Positions 24,060 through 33,796 of a stretch of 53,568 nucleotides of DNA are shown in pieces. The notes beneath the pieces were generated by a model that searched no databases, was not told where the DNA came from, and was given only the letters and a program-made list of their open reading frames with translations. This DNA is from Chromera velia (Eukaryota > Sar > Chromeraceae), in NCBI GenBank assembly GCA_018398765.1, contig JAHBMJ010002097.1, positions 85,716 to 139,283 of the forward strand, written 5' to 3'. Position 1 is the first letter of the stretch, and the number at the start of each line of letters is the position of its first letter. Both the position numbers and the translations under genes were made by a program.

Positions 24060-25379
24060 ATGGCCGATGAGAACCGAACTCCTGTTTCTAGTCAGAAGCA
24101 GCAGTCAAGCTTCCACAGGCAGAGACCTACATTGGCGGACCTGCTTGGAAAGGGGAGTCAGAAGCAGAGAAACGGAATCCAAGAAAAAGAGCCCCATCCT
24201 CCTCGCTATACAGAGACTGGTGGTTTTGCCAGATTCAAAGCTGGCTTCAAAAACTACAAAGAGGCAAAGCAGAGATGGGTGGTGCGGTACCTTAGCATCA
24301 ATTTGGACACAGCAGAAGCCGACGCAGCTGCTGAAGTGCTGGATGAGCTGGATACCCGTCTACGTCACGACTTGGTTGAGTGTACTGAAGAAGACGACTC
24401 GTTCTTTGACGTTGTGCAGAGGGTGAGGGAGTCGGGCGGCCCAGGAAATGTTATCCCCTTCGAAGAACAGTGGGAATTCATCCTCAGACACTACGAGACC
24501 TCTCAGATGTCCTAAAAGCTGAAGGCATTCCTCTTTTTCTTTGCTTTTCTCTTTGTTAAGGTTCTGGGGGGACCAAAGAAAAGGATTTAGCTGTTCCAAG
24601 ATTTGCTCGCAGGTTGCAGAAAATTTGGGTATGAGCCCGATCCCTTTTTAAAGTTTGCGGTGCTTGTGTGGGGACTGAGAGAAGAAGAGCAGCAGTCTAT
24701 CTACAAAGACTTAAGGGATGAGACGGACTTTGACGAGGTGATTGCCTTGGTCAAAGCGTTGGTGAAGGCACAAGCAACCTCTTTTGGCCAAAGGAAAGAT
24801 GAAGACGACAAAGGAGTGATGGAGACGGGACCGCTGAAAGCAGTCCTGAAAAAGGCAGTAAAGGGAGGGGAAAAAACCGAGGAAAGAGAAGAGAGGGCAG
24901 CAAAAGGAAGATCCGCTGGGTCGGGGGAGAAGAGCGACGACTCGGACGACAATACAGAATCGGGGGTGAAACCGATTTTCAAGTTTATCCCCGATCGCCT
25001 CGCAAAGAGATGTATGAGATGTGTGGAAGAGGGAGATCATCAAGCGTCCTGTTCCTATTCCGATGACACGATCGCAAGGTAGATGGTGAACGCAGCAGAG
25101 TTCAGAGAAAAGAAACGGACAGAGAAGGAGAACGGAAAGGAGAAGAAAGAGAGGCTCAGCAATAAAGTGAAGGAGAAAGAAAAGGAAAAGGAGAAGGAAG
25201 GAGGAAAGGAGAAGGGGAGGAAAGTAAAACTCTCCATCAAGAGATCAACCTCCATCTCCTCAATTAACTCCTATGAGGGGCATGGCGAAATATGGGAATC
25301 TGACTGTGAGTCTCTCATTGACTCAGATGAGAGCGCAGATAAATGGGAAGTACTTAAGCGACTTGTCAAGAAGAGATGA
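24060..25379 (+). pseudogene. gag-like gene, unit 1, with in-frame stops
   Basis: The frame begins MADENRTPVSSQKQQSS and encodes a retrotransposon capsid-like protein. It has helical segments (DTAEADAAAEVLDELDTRLR), a KFAVLVWGLREEEQQSIYKD region and a zinc knuckle CMRCVEEGDHQASC. Then a TAG is followed by a basic Lys/Glu-rich and finally acidic tail ending VLKRLVKKR. In-frame stops lie at 24513 (TAA), 24588 (TAG) and 25080 (TAG). The first two are absent from unit 2; the third is shared. The knuckle has Asp where unit 2 has the first His, leaving a shifted spacing. It is probably inactive as it stands. Confidence 0.8.
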
Positions 25380-25488
25380 TGAAAAGGTTAACAGCAAGGA
25401 TGGGGGGTGAATTGACCTTTTGTCTCTTATTGGAGTTTGCTCACCCAGTTTCAGTGCACAAGCTTGTTTTCGAAAAACCACTGCGCTT

Positions 25489-25500
25489 GGGGGGTGAATA
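25489..25500 (+). other. putative polypurine tract before LTR B
   Basis: GGGGGGTGAATA lies immediately before LTR B. The equivalent before LTR C is GGGAGGTGAATA (27536-27547). This is the expected position for plus-strand priming. Confidence 0.5.
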
Positions 25501-25991
25501 TGAAACTGGAAATGCAGACAGTCACTGAGTGTGTGCATGCAACGTATGCATGACTGCTGTGAAATGAAATGAATTCAATCTTCCAGTCAGTGTGTGGTAA
25601 TACCAGTAGACTGTATGGTATGTGGAGTGTTTGTCTGAAGGGCTTCCGCCCAGAGCCACTGTGTACAGCTTTCTCACTGTAGCCCTGTACCGTATGTGTT
25701 CCTCGATCACCAGTGCGCCCCTTGAAAGACCCACATCCCGATCCATGTACCTGATGGAGCGGCTTAGTCCGGCACCGCGGCTGGCTCACGTGCGTATATG
25801 TACATCGATGCGTCATGCGTGATCATGCATGTATGCAATTTGAGCAATAAATTTAGAGTTACAGAATTCGGTTGATTCACAACGAACAATCAGATGTTAC
25901 AAAGACATACAGACTTACAGTCTTGTTAAGACAGGACCCGGCTTTATGTAACTGAGCTAGCGGAGCCCAAAGGTAGCCTATTTAATTCACA
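25501..25991 (+). repeat. LTR B, shared by both units
   Basis: It runs from TGAAACTGGAAATGC to TTTAATTCACA. It lies between unit 1 and unit 2 and serves as 3' LTR of one and 5' LTR of the other. An AATAAA at about 25845 could be a polyadenylation signal; LTRs A and C have AATAGA. Confidence 0.85.
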
Positions 25992-26103
25992 TTGATGCTC
26001 CCAGGAGGGCAGATGATCCCGCAGAATTGGGGTTCTGCTTAAACAGAAACATTGAAGTCGATATCCCTCTCTACATAGCTCTCGACTGTTACTTAATTTC
26101 GAT

Positions 26104-27426
26104 ATGGCCGATGAGAACCGAACTCCTGTTTCTAGTCAGAAGCAGCAGTCAAGCTCCCACAGGCAGAAACCTACATTGGCGGACCTGCTTGGAAAGAGGA
26201 GTCAGAAGCAGAGAAGCGGAGTCCAAGAAAAAGAGCCCCGTCCTCCTCGCTACACAGAGACTGATGGTTTTGCCAAATTCAAAGCTAGCTTCAAAAACTA
26301 CAAAGAGGCAAAGCAGAGATGGGTGGTGCAGTAGTTTAGCATCAATTTGGACACAGCAGAAGCCGACGCAGCTGCTGAGGTGCTGGATGAGCTGGATACC
26401 CATCTACGTCACGACTTGGTCTAGGACTTGGTTGAATGTACTGAAGAAGACGACTCGTTTTTTGATGTTGTGCAGAGGGCGAGGGAGTCAGGCGGCCCAG
26501 GAAATGTTATTCCCTTCGAAAAACCGTGGGAATTCATCCTCAGACACTACGAAACCTCTCAGATATCCCAAAAGTTGAAGGCATTCCTCTTTTTCTTTGC
26601 TTTTCTCTTTGTTAAGGTTCCGGGGGGACCAAAAAAAAGGATTCAGCTGTTCCGAGATTTGCTCGCAAATTGCAGAAAATTTAGGTATGAGCCCGATCCC
26701 TTTTCAAAGTTCGCGGTGCTTGTGTGGGGACTGAGAGAAGAAGAGCAGCAGTCTATCTACAAGGACTTAAGGGATGAGACGGACTTTGATGAGGTGATTG
26801 CCTTGGTCGAAGCGTTGGTGAAGGCACAAGCAACCTCCTTTGGCAAAAAGAAAGATGAAGACGATACAGTGATGGAGACGGGACCGCTGAAAGCAGTCCT
26901 GAAAAATGCAGTAAAGGGAGGGAAAAAAACTGAGGAAAGAGAAGAGAGGGCAGCGAAAGGAAGATCTGCTGGGTTGGGGGAGAAGAGCAAAGACTCGGAT
27001 GACGATACAGAATCGGGGGTGAAACCGATTTTCAAGTCTATCCCCGATCGCCTCGCAAAGAGATGTATGAGATGTGTGGAAGAGGGACATCATCAAGCGT
27101 CCTGTTCCTATTCCGATGACACAATCGTAAGGTAGATGGTGAACGCAGCAGAGTTTAGAGAAAAGAAACGGACAGAGAGAGAGAATAGAAAGGAGAAGAA
27201 AGAGAGGCTTAGCAATAAAGTAAAGGAGAAGGAAAAGGAAAAGGAAGGAGGAAAGGAGAAGGGGAGGAAAGCAAAACTCTCCATCAAGAGATCAACCTCC
27301 ATCTCCTTGATTAACTCCTATGAGGGGCATGGCGAAATATGGGAATCTGACTGTGAGTCTCTCATTGACTCAGATGAGAGCGCAGATGAATGGGAAGTAC
27401 TTAAGCGACTTGTCAAGAAGAGATGA
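26104..27426 (+). pseudogene. gag-like gene, unit 2, with in-frame stops
   Basis: Clearly homologous to unit 1 and in one continuous frame. Its own lesions are a TAG at 26332 and a TAG at 26422, the second created by a 12-base tandem duplication of GACTTGGT(C/T)-type sequence. From 26428 the frame is open through KLKAFLFFFAFLFVKVPGGP, the capsid-like region and a canonical CX2CX4HX4C knuckle (CMRCVEEGHHQASC) to the shared TAG at 27133. The basic and acidic tail follows (27136-27426). Internal indels are multiples of three, which suggests past selection on the frame. Confidence 0.8.
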
Positions 27427-27547
27427 TGAAAAGGTTAACAGCAAGGATGGGGGGTGAATTGACTTTTTGTCTTTTATTGGAATTTGCTCACCCAGTTTCA
27501 GTGTACAAGCTTATTTTCGAAAAACCACTGCGCTTGGGAGGTGAATA

Positions 27548-28049
27548 TGAAACTGGAAATATAGACAGTCACTGAGTGTGTGCATGTAACGTATACATGA
27601 CTGCTGTGAAGTGAAATGAATTCAATCTTCCAGTCAGTGTGTGGTGGTACCAGCGCAGACTATATGGTATGTGGAGTGTTCGTCTGAAGGGCTTCCGCCC
27701 AGAGCCACTGTGTACAGCTTTCTCACTGTAGCCCTGTACCGTATGTATTCCTCGATCACCAGTGCGCCCCCTAAAAGACCCACATCCCGATCCATGCACC
27801 TGATGGAGCGGCTTAGTCCGGCACCGCGGCTGGCCTACGTGCATACATGTACATCGATGCGTCATGTGTGATCATGCATACATACAATTTGAACAATAGA
27901 TTCAGAGTCACAGAATTTGGTTGATTCACAACGAACAATCGGATGTTGCAAAGACACACAGACTTACAGTCTTGTTAAGACAGGACCCGGGCCACCTGGC
28001 TTCATGTAACTGAGCTAGCGGAGCCCAAAGGTAGCCTATCTAATTCACA
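27548..28049 (+). repeat. LTR C
   Basis: It runs from TGAAACTGGAAATATAG to CTAATTCACA. It has an 8-base insertion near 27990 (GGGCCACCTGG versus GG in the others). Downstream is AAAAGCACCCC, which continues the broken foldback arm. Confidence 0.85.
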
Positions 28050-28055
28050 AAAAGC

Positions 28056-28072
28056 ACCCCACTCGCCCCCGG
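28056..28072 (-). repeat. 17-bp inverted motif, right copy
   Basis: Read on the minus strand it is CCGGGGGCGAGTGGGGT, 16 of 17 identical to 17170-17186. See the left copy. Confidence 0.5.
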
Positions 28073-28237
28073 TATACGATATCGATCGTGACGTATCTTA
28101 CGTACTTTTAATTAGTAAAATTTAAAAAAGAAGATAGGAACTTATTAGGAAGAAACAAATTTTAACCGTTATAAGTAGTTATAAGTTTTGAACCGAATTC
28201 ATCGATCCGTCATGCAATTTCTAGTGCAATTTGTGAC

Positions 28238-30223
28238 CTAAGGTGGTTTTCCTGTTTCTTCACTCTGCGAATGGCCCTCTGGTTTCTTTTGACTCGCCCC
28301 CCCCCATGCAGGTTTGATCGGAAGCATCAACGACCCCCCTTCTGCCGAGCTTCCCCTCCCTCCAAGCCGCCCTTGACCGTTGCCCGCGTCTCTGTTGGAC
28401 GACAGATCGACAGGCAACCCCCCACCTCCATATTCTCTCATCTCCACTCCCCCTGCCCTTTCCCCCCCCAGAGCTGCACTCTGTCCCTGATCCCCCACGG
28501 GAGAAGACGAGCGCGACGGAGGCACAGGCACAGACGCTTCTGAAAGTTCGAGGCTCGCCTCTCGAATTACGCGAGAAGTTTCTCCCTCACCCTCCCCACC
28601 CCCCTCCGTAGTCAGAGGAGCAATCCCGTCTGCAAGCGACAGCGCGTCCTCCTCCTCATCCTCCCCCGTCCCTGGAGGCGCCACTGACTGACCCCAATCG
28701 ACAACGAAGGCAAGCACAGACGCGCACACAACTGCGCACACAGTCGCCACTGCCGTTGCAGGCAAACCACTCGGAAGTTCAAAAGCGAACGCTCCAAGAT
28801 TGCACGCGCACGTGCACAGGATGGCTGCCACACCCGCATGGGATGCCGGTCCCTTCTCAACTGCCTTCTCAATTACGATTGGCACTGCTGCCGTGTTGCA
28901 GCACGAGATCAAAAACGACAACACAACAGCCTGAGTCATCACACGGCTATCGTCTGTCTGCATCCAGTCAGTCACCTCAACACCCAGCATAAACAGAAGG
29001 AGAATCATACAAACAGCAGCAACAGAAACAAGAGAGACGATGATCTCTCTGTGACAGTGGAACATGTCAGACAGCCACCCGGCATTGATGCCCAGCAGAC
29101 ACCCCCCCAGTGCCCCACTGAACCCCACCCACCCCGCCACTGTCTGAGACACATGCAATCCCTGAACGTTCAAGTCCAGAGAGACCAACCACGCGTCGCA
29201 TGTTCCATACATCAAACCGTACGTCACAGCCAAAATCACAAAACCCCTCTCTCTCAAGACAGACTTCACGCTTGCGCCAAATTCGTTTGCCGTCATCTCC
29301 CCAACTACCGACTGTTGTCTCCTCAATCGCGCAAGCCGTCTCGGCGGTGCTGCCGGGAAGTACACGGCGATACAGATTAAATTCAAAATACAAAGTATCG
29401 CAACAAGTTGATAATACATCCGTAGAGCTCGCACCTCATACGCTGTGGCCTCTGTCAGTCGTGCCTTCTCAAAGTCAGTCCCCAGTGCCCAGGGAGGACC
29501 CCCTGAGACCGCCCCCCCGGCCCCTCTCATCAAAAAGGGTCCCACAAGAAACGCAAGTGCGTCGCCCACCGCGTTCGCTTCCTGTGCGACTGCAGTGGCG
29601 ATAGATCGTTGGTGCGAAGGAAACCACAAAGCCGAGAGCTTCGCGGCGCCCGACAGGGCCACAGGGCCCGCCATGGCGTTGAGGACGTAGCTGAGATGGA
29701 AGAGGACGAAGGCAACTCGGACGTACTCGGTTGAGTCGAGCGAGGCGGCAATGCACCTGACGCACGCACCCAAAGTCATCACCGTGCTTGCAAGAAGGAT
29801 GAGAGGCCTGAGGGAGGCCTTCGCGTCTATCCAGAAGGCGAAGGGAAGAGAGAAGGGAATAAAGAAGGCGACCCCCCAAGTCAGCCAGAGCTTCACTGAG
29901 GTGTCCTCATCAAACCCTGTTACTCTGAGGATGGAGACGGCAATGGGACCAGGGAGAGACTGCTGCCACGATTGGAGTGCGCCAAAACCGAAAAAGACGA
30001 AAAGGATGTACCTGCATTTATGAGTATACAGAAGCGAAAGGATACTTGAAGAAGGTAGACCAGGACAAGAAGACATTGCATGACGACAAGGAGAAGTAAA
30101 CCAAAGAGGGAACAGACCGAGACTCCAGTTTCCCCTTCTCTTTCTTTTTGTTGGCAAGTTAGAAGACGAGCGGGGTGCTTGAGAAAAGAAGAAAAAGTCC
30201 ACAAACAGCCTTATCAGCCTCAC
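28238..30223 (-). CDS. major facilitator transporter, SLC49 (FLVCR/DIRC2)-like
   Basis: A polytopic membrane transporter. Twelve hydrophobic segments can be counted. The first is YILFVFFGFGALQSWQQSLP (about residues 72-91) and the last is around ATVCAVVCASVLAFVVDW. The region NAMAGPVALSGAAKLSALWF followed by PSHQRSIATAVAQEAN and ALAFLVGP matches the TM4-TM5 signature of the FLVCR/DIRC2 family (WFP..xR..AT...AN..G...FLVGP). A loop of about 60 residues separates TM6 and TM7. The last 150 residues form an acidic, Ser/Gly-rich cytosolic tail. Substrates of this family include haem, choline and ethanolamine; this one is unknown. The N-terminal 50-70 residues are doubtful: CAG at 30011 just before the first membrane segment is a possible acceptor, so the true first exon may lie upstream. 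Confidence 0.85.
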   Translation of the reverse strand: MRLIRLFVDFFFFSQAPRSSSNLPTKRKRRGNWSLGLFPLWFTSPCRHAMSSCPGLPSSSILSLLYTHKCRYILFVFFGFGALQSWQQSLPGPIAVSILRVTGFDEDTSVKLWLTWGVAFFIPFSLPFAFWIDAKASLRPLILLASTVMTLGACVRCIAASLDSTEYVRVAFVLFHLSYVLNAMAGPVALSGAAKLSALWFPSHQRSIATAVAQEANAVGDALAFLVGPFLMRGAGGAVSGGPPWALGTDFEKARLTEATAYEVRALRMYYQLVAILCILNLICIAVYFPAAPPRRLARLRRQQSVVGEMTANEFGASVKSVLRERGFVILAVTYGLMYGTCDAWLVSLDLNVQGLHVSQTVAGWVGFSGALGGCLLGINAGWLSDMFHCHREIIVSLVSVAAVCMILLLFMLGVEVTDWMQTDDSRVMTQAVVLSFLISCCNTAAVPIVIEKAVEKGPASHAGVAAILCTCACNLGAFAFELPSGLPATAVATVCAVVCASVLAFVVDWGQSVAPPGTGEDEEEDALSLADGIAPLTTEGGGEGEGETSRVIREASLELSEASVPVPPSRSSSPVGDQGQSAALGGERAGGVEMREYGGGGLPVDLSSNRDAGNGQGRLGGRGSSAEGGSLMLPIKPAWGGASQKKPEGHSQSEETGKPP

Positions 30224-31179
30224 TTTTCAAGCTCTTCTAACCACACACACTCTGGGCACAAGCACGCGAAACCTCTGCCAGGAATTAATTGTCTTTCAGT
30301 TCGCAGGTTTTCTTCCTCTGTTGTTCTTCTTTCGAGGTCAAAGGTTTCTGGTTCCGCCCATCACGCCACCATGCGTCTCTTCTCTATCTGTGTGGTCGGT
30401 CGGTTCTGTCCAAAATTTCGATCATGCGCATGGGAGCCATTCTCATCTAGTTTCTCCATCAGCACCCTAACATCTTTCCGCTCCTGTCTCTCAGTTGACT
30501 ACCACGACTCGTGACGTCCCGAACTCATACCAGCAAGAAATGCATGTCCCTGCAGGCAGGCACACACCGCTGACCATCTGCAGTACCTCCCAAGGAGGCA
30601 GTCTGCCCTGTACTCTACGGTGCTGGTCGGACTCAGGAGGGGGTCTGCCTCTTGAGTGGGCGACCTCATCCTCTCTCTCTCTCTGGCTGGCTTGGGCGTC
30701 TCTGTCTGTGCTTTTTTCCGATTCACCTGTCTCTTTCTTTTTTTGTGCAAGGATCTCAGTGTGATCCGGATAAAAGAGCAGAGAAAAATATCTTCTCAAA
30801 ACCACTGATGACAGACACGAGGAGCTACTCTGAAGGCAAACAACACATCCTTGCATAGACAGTCTCTCTCGCAAGAGGAGACGGCGGGTTCTTTCTGACT
30901 GATTGGGGGGACGCACATTCAGACACCCAGACTGCGGCTGAGCGAGTGAATTGCCAGTTTTCTGAAACTCGCTTCTGTCTCTTCCACATGCCCGGTCTCT
31001 CTAAGCTGGAGTCTCTGAGTCTCTCATCGTCTGACACATCTTGTGGCAGACTATGTCAGACTTCAAAAGATCCCGAAATATCCGGGATTGTATGGGATTG
31101 TATGTGGCAAATTGACAATTCAATGCATGGGCTTGTGGCGGGATTCAGAGCGCGCGCGCGACCGAGCGCGCTTGTTGCG
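30224..31179. other. intergenic region before the transporter gene
   Basis: It holds short mutually overlapping frames and a pyrimidine-rich block (30670-30750). The missing first exon of the minus-strand transporter may lie here, but I could not identify it. Confidence 0.4.
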
Positions 31180-31485
31180 AGCCGTCTCCGACTCCTTCCA
31201 TACAGATGGCAGCAGCCTTGCAGTCACTGTCAGTGCCCGTTCTTTCCAACGTTTGTTCAATCCTTGCATCAGACCATGCAGCCGTCCATGCTAGTCTACG
31301 CTCTCACAGTCGGATTGACTACTCATTGCCTAGATGACCTTCCGACCTCCTCAATATGAGATCTTTCTTGAATGTACTTAATTCAATACAGCTACGGGTC
31401 CATTTAGTAAATTAGCGGAACAAACATATTTTACTGACTCACTAAAAAGTTAACAATTTTCCCAGACGACTGTTAGATTCGGCAT
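31180..31485 (+). repeat. dispersed repeat, copy 1 (partner at 35546-35885)
   Basis: About 300 bases, including CAGATGGCAGCAGCCTTGCA and GAGATCTTTCTTGA, match the partner with small indels. Both copies begin near GCCGTCTCCGA. Both also have a similar short frame (HTDGSSLAVTVSA and HADGSSLAVTLSA), but no gene structure surrounds it. Unclassified element or old duplication. Confidence 0.75.
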
Positions 31486-31640
31486 AATTGATATTAGTGT
31501 AATAAATAAAACCTAGTTTTCTTTACCTAGTTAATGTTCTACCTAATGTAGTAACGTTAGAAGTATCGGGTTAGCTCTGGATATTACTCCTAGGGGTTAC
31601 TCTTAATATGTATAACGATGGCATACGATGGCGCTTCATA

Positions 31641-31872
31641 GTGAATGAATGAATGAATGAATGAATGAATGAATGAATGAATGAATAAATGAATGAATGA
31701 ATGAATGAATGGATGAATGAATGCATGAATGAATGAATGGATGGATAGATGGATGGATAGATGGATGGATGGATGAATGAATGGATGGATGGATGGATGG
31801 ATGGATGAATGAATGAATGAGTGAGTGAGTGAGTGAGTTAGAGTGAGTGAGTGAGTGAGTGAGTGAGTGAGA
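31641..31872 (+). repeat. GAAT/GGAT/GAGT tetranucleotide array
   Basis: About 230 bases of GAAT, then GGAT, then GAGT units. The complement gives an artefactual poly-Ser/Ile/His frame. Confidence 0.95.
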
Positions 31873-32006
31873 GTCTCCAGCTTTCATCTAGGCTTTCATG
31901 AACATTCAAAGAAGGACCTCGTCATTCTTTACGCAACAAGGCAAGGAGAGGGCAGAGCCACCTTAATTTAGTCCTTAAACAAACATCACTGATTCTCATA
32001 CTACTC

Positions 32007-32940
32007 TTAGGGAGGACATTCCGCGCAGTCCATCTCCAGCTCTACGTGTGCAGCATCATTTGTCTCGAACGTCTTGGGGATCTCCGTTTGTGGGGTTTTA
32101 ACAAAAGTAAGTCTTGCTCTGCACGAAGATAAGTACTGGAGGTCGACCTCTATAAAAGGCTTCTACAGCCACCAGTTCTGGAGCAAGAGGCGTAGCTGTT
32201 CCGCCTCCCATCTGTACCCCACCAACGCCATTGCATGACATTGTGACGCGTATTTGGGCCTCTCCGGCGCTGGTGTGCCCAAGTGAAGTGCCGCGGAGGG
32301 ATTTTCAAAGTCTTTGTGTACCTTAAACTGTAACACAACGGTGGGGCCATGCTCTTGGAGACTTTCGCACCGGTACTCCGGCTCGACCTTCCAACTATCG
32401 TTTTCATCCACCTCCGACATTGGCATCAGGATGTCCCTCAGGAAATCTATGGAACTGCCGCCTTCGTTGAATAAGATGTGCTTCTGAAGAATCTCTGCCC
32501 CCGCGTGATGACAGAGGAACTTGGCCATGTCCAGCATCGGCACCCTTTGGCGGCGACTGCTGGGCCATAGCGTAATGCTGCACCACTACTGGCCCGTGCA
32601 TGTAGCACAATCCCCCCGACTTTTCCACTCTCTCGACATACTTGTTTTTCAGGGCAGGATCGTCACGGAAAGCGATCCATGATTTTTTGGGGTCTCCCCA
32701 GACCGGCTGATATGCCACAAAGTTGTCGAACTGCCTGTTTGGTGAGGAGACGGCTGAGGACTCTCCCCCCTTCGTAACGATTCGATTCAGTCGTTCAAAT
32801 TCTTTGTTGCCTTCAAGATGTTCTGCCTCAGCATGCAAAGACAGCGGAGCGACAATGCGAGCCTGAGGAGCAGAGTAGCGAGACAAGACGAACCCCCCCG
32901 CGAGACCACAATCACTTAAAACCAACAGAATCAGCTTGTA
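32007..32940 (-). pseudogene. papain-like cysteine protease homologue, disrupted
   Basis: The frame from about 32940 contains a likely catalytic-Cys segment (SGGLCYMHGPVVVQHYAMAQ). Near 32540 a one-base frameshift moves the homology into another frame. That frame carries FNEGGSSIDFLRDIL and the His and Asn segments HAMALVGYRWE and LLLQNWW, which match the HAxxxVGY and NSW positions of C1 proteases. An in-frame TAG at 32163 then interrupts before KPFIEVDLQYLSSCRARLTF and VELEMDCAECPP, ending at a TAA at 32007. No Met start exists in the first frame (a stop lies just upstream), so a 5' exon is missing. Two independent lesions favour a decaying gene; a sequencing error could explain one of them. 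Confidence 0.65.
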
Positions 32941-33059
32941 GTAAACAATTCAAGGCTTGGAGTACATGCAAAGCGTCGGTGTCTCAAGCGACAGGCGTGG
33001 TGGTTGGGAGAACGGATTGATGATGACTGCGTAGACAATTGTAGCATTACCATGCAAAT

Positions 33060-33121
33060 TGACGTTGTATGCCCGGGTTTGGATTCAGAGTGACCGAGCT
33101 ACCGCATCCACCGTCTCGTAC
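33060..33121. other. gap between the protease pseudogene and the GC-rich repeats
   Basis: Unique-looking sequence with no supported gene; the same holds for 32941-33059. Confidence 0.35.
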
Positions 33122-33780
33122 TATGGCCCCGGAAAGCGAAGCAGGGGCACTTACAAAACATAAATACCCCAGCCCACGCGTGCATAACCCCGGAAAGCGA
33201 AGCGGGGGGCACTTACAAAACAAAAATACCCTAGCCCATATGCATGCATCTGACGCAAGCAAGCTTGCGAACGGCCCTGGAAAGCAAGAAAAATGACAAC
33301 TGCATGATTGACGCACGCCGGCCAGTNGTGGGAAAAGCCGCGGAACTCTCCCCCCCCCCAGGAAAAAAGCCCGGGGGTAAGCGCCCCATCTGATGCACGC
33401 ATGGCGCACATTCAGCCTTTCGGGGCCGGGTTTTTGCTGAAAGACAGCGTGCACGCATGCATGTACGTGGGCTGGGGTATTTCTGTTTTCTAAGTGCCCC
33501 CCGCTTCGCTTTCCGGGGTCATACACGCTAGTCTTTCACCAAAAATCCGGCCCCGAAAGGCTAGATTTACGCCATACGTACATCAGCGCTCAACCCCAGG
33601 CTTTTTTCCTGTGGGGGGGGGGTTTGCGCGCTGTTTTTTTCCCGCGCGGGGGGGGGAGGTCAGCGCTACTATGCATGTACCGCGGCACCATGGCTGGCGT
33701 GCATTAATCGTGCAGTTCTCATTTTTCTTACTTTCCGGGGCCGTTCGCAAGCTTGCTTGCGTCAGATGCATACCGCCTCC
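33122..33780. repeat. GC-rich inverted repeat cluster with a recurring stem-loop motif
   Basis: Two arms (about 33239-33330 and 33680-33772) are reverse complements and share CTGACGCAAGCAAGCTTGCG. Within and around them a motif CCCCGGAAAGCGAAGCGGGG followed by GGCACTTAC occurs at 33124 and 33184 (plus strand) and about 33497 (minus strand). The motif can fold through its CCCCG/CGGGG ends. It recurs at 35503 (minus) and, decayed, at 41310-41630. A single N is at 33327. It looks like a mobile, hairpin-forming repeat family. Confidence 0.75.
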
Positions 33781-33796
33781 GCACTAGCTACCGCGA

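Larger units (their letters stand above)
18560..28049 (+). mobile_element. tandem gag-only LTR retrotransposon array (LTR-gag-LTR-gag-LTR)
   Basis: Three long terminal repeats of about 490-505 bases (18560-19064, 25501-25991, 27548-28049) alternate with two internal regions in the same orientation. Removing a 4.9-kb insertion, each internal region is about 1.5 kb. Each begins with a primer-binding-like site, contains one gag-like frame and ends with a purine-rich tract. No protease, reverse transcriptase, RNase H or integrase sequence is present, so the element is non-autonomous. Array flanks are AAAA on both sides (18556-18559 and 28050-28053), a plausible target duplication although homopolymeric. 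Confidence 0.85.

Noticed and set aside
25055-25255. Minus-strand Phe/Ser-rich frames opposite the gag tail
   Set aside because: They mirror the Lys/Glu-rich coding strand of the gag-like gene.
28838-29604. Plus-strand frames opposite the transporter gene
   Set aside because: They are antisense shadows. The minus strand shows 12 membrane segments and family motifs.
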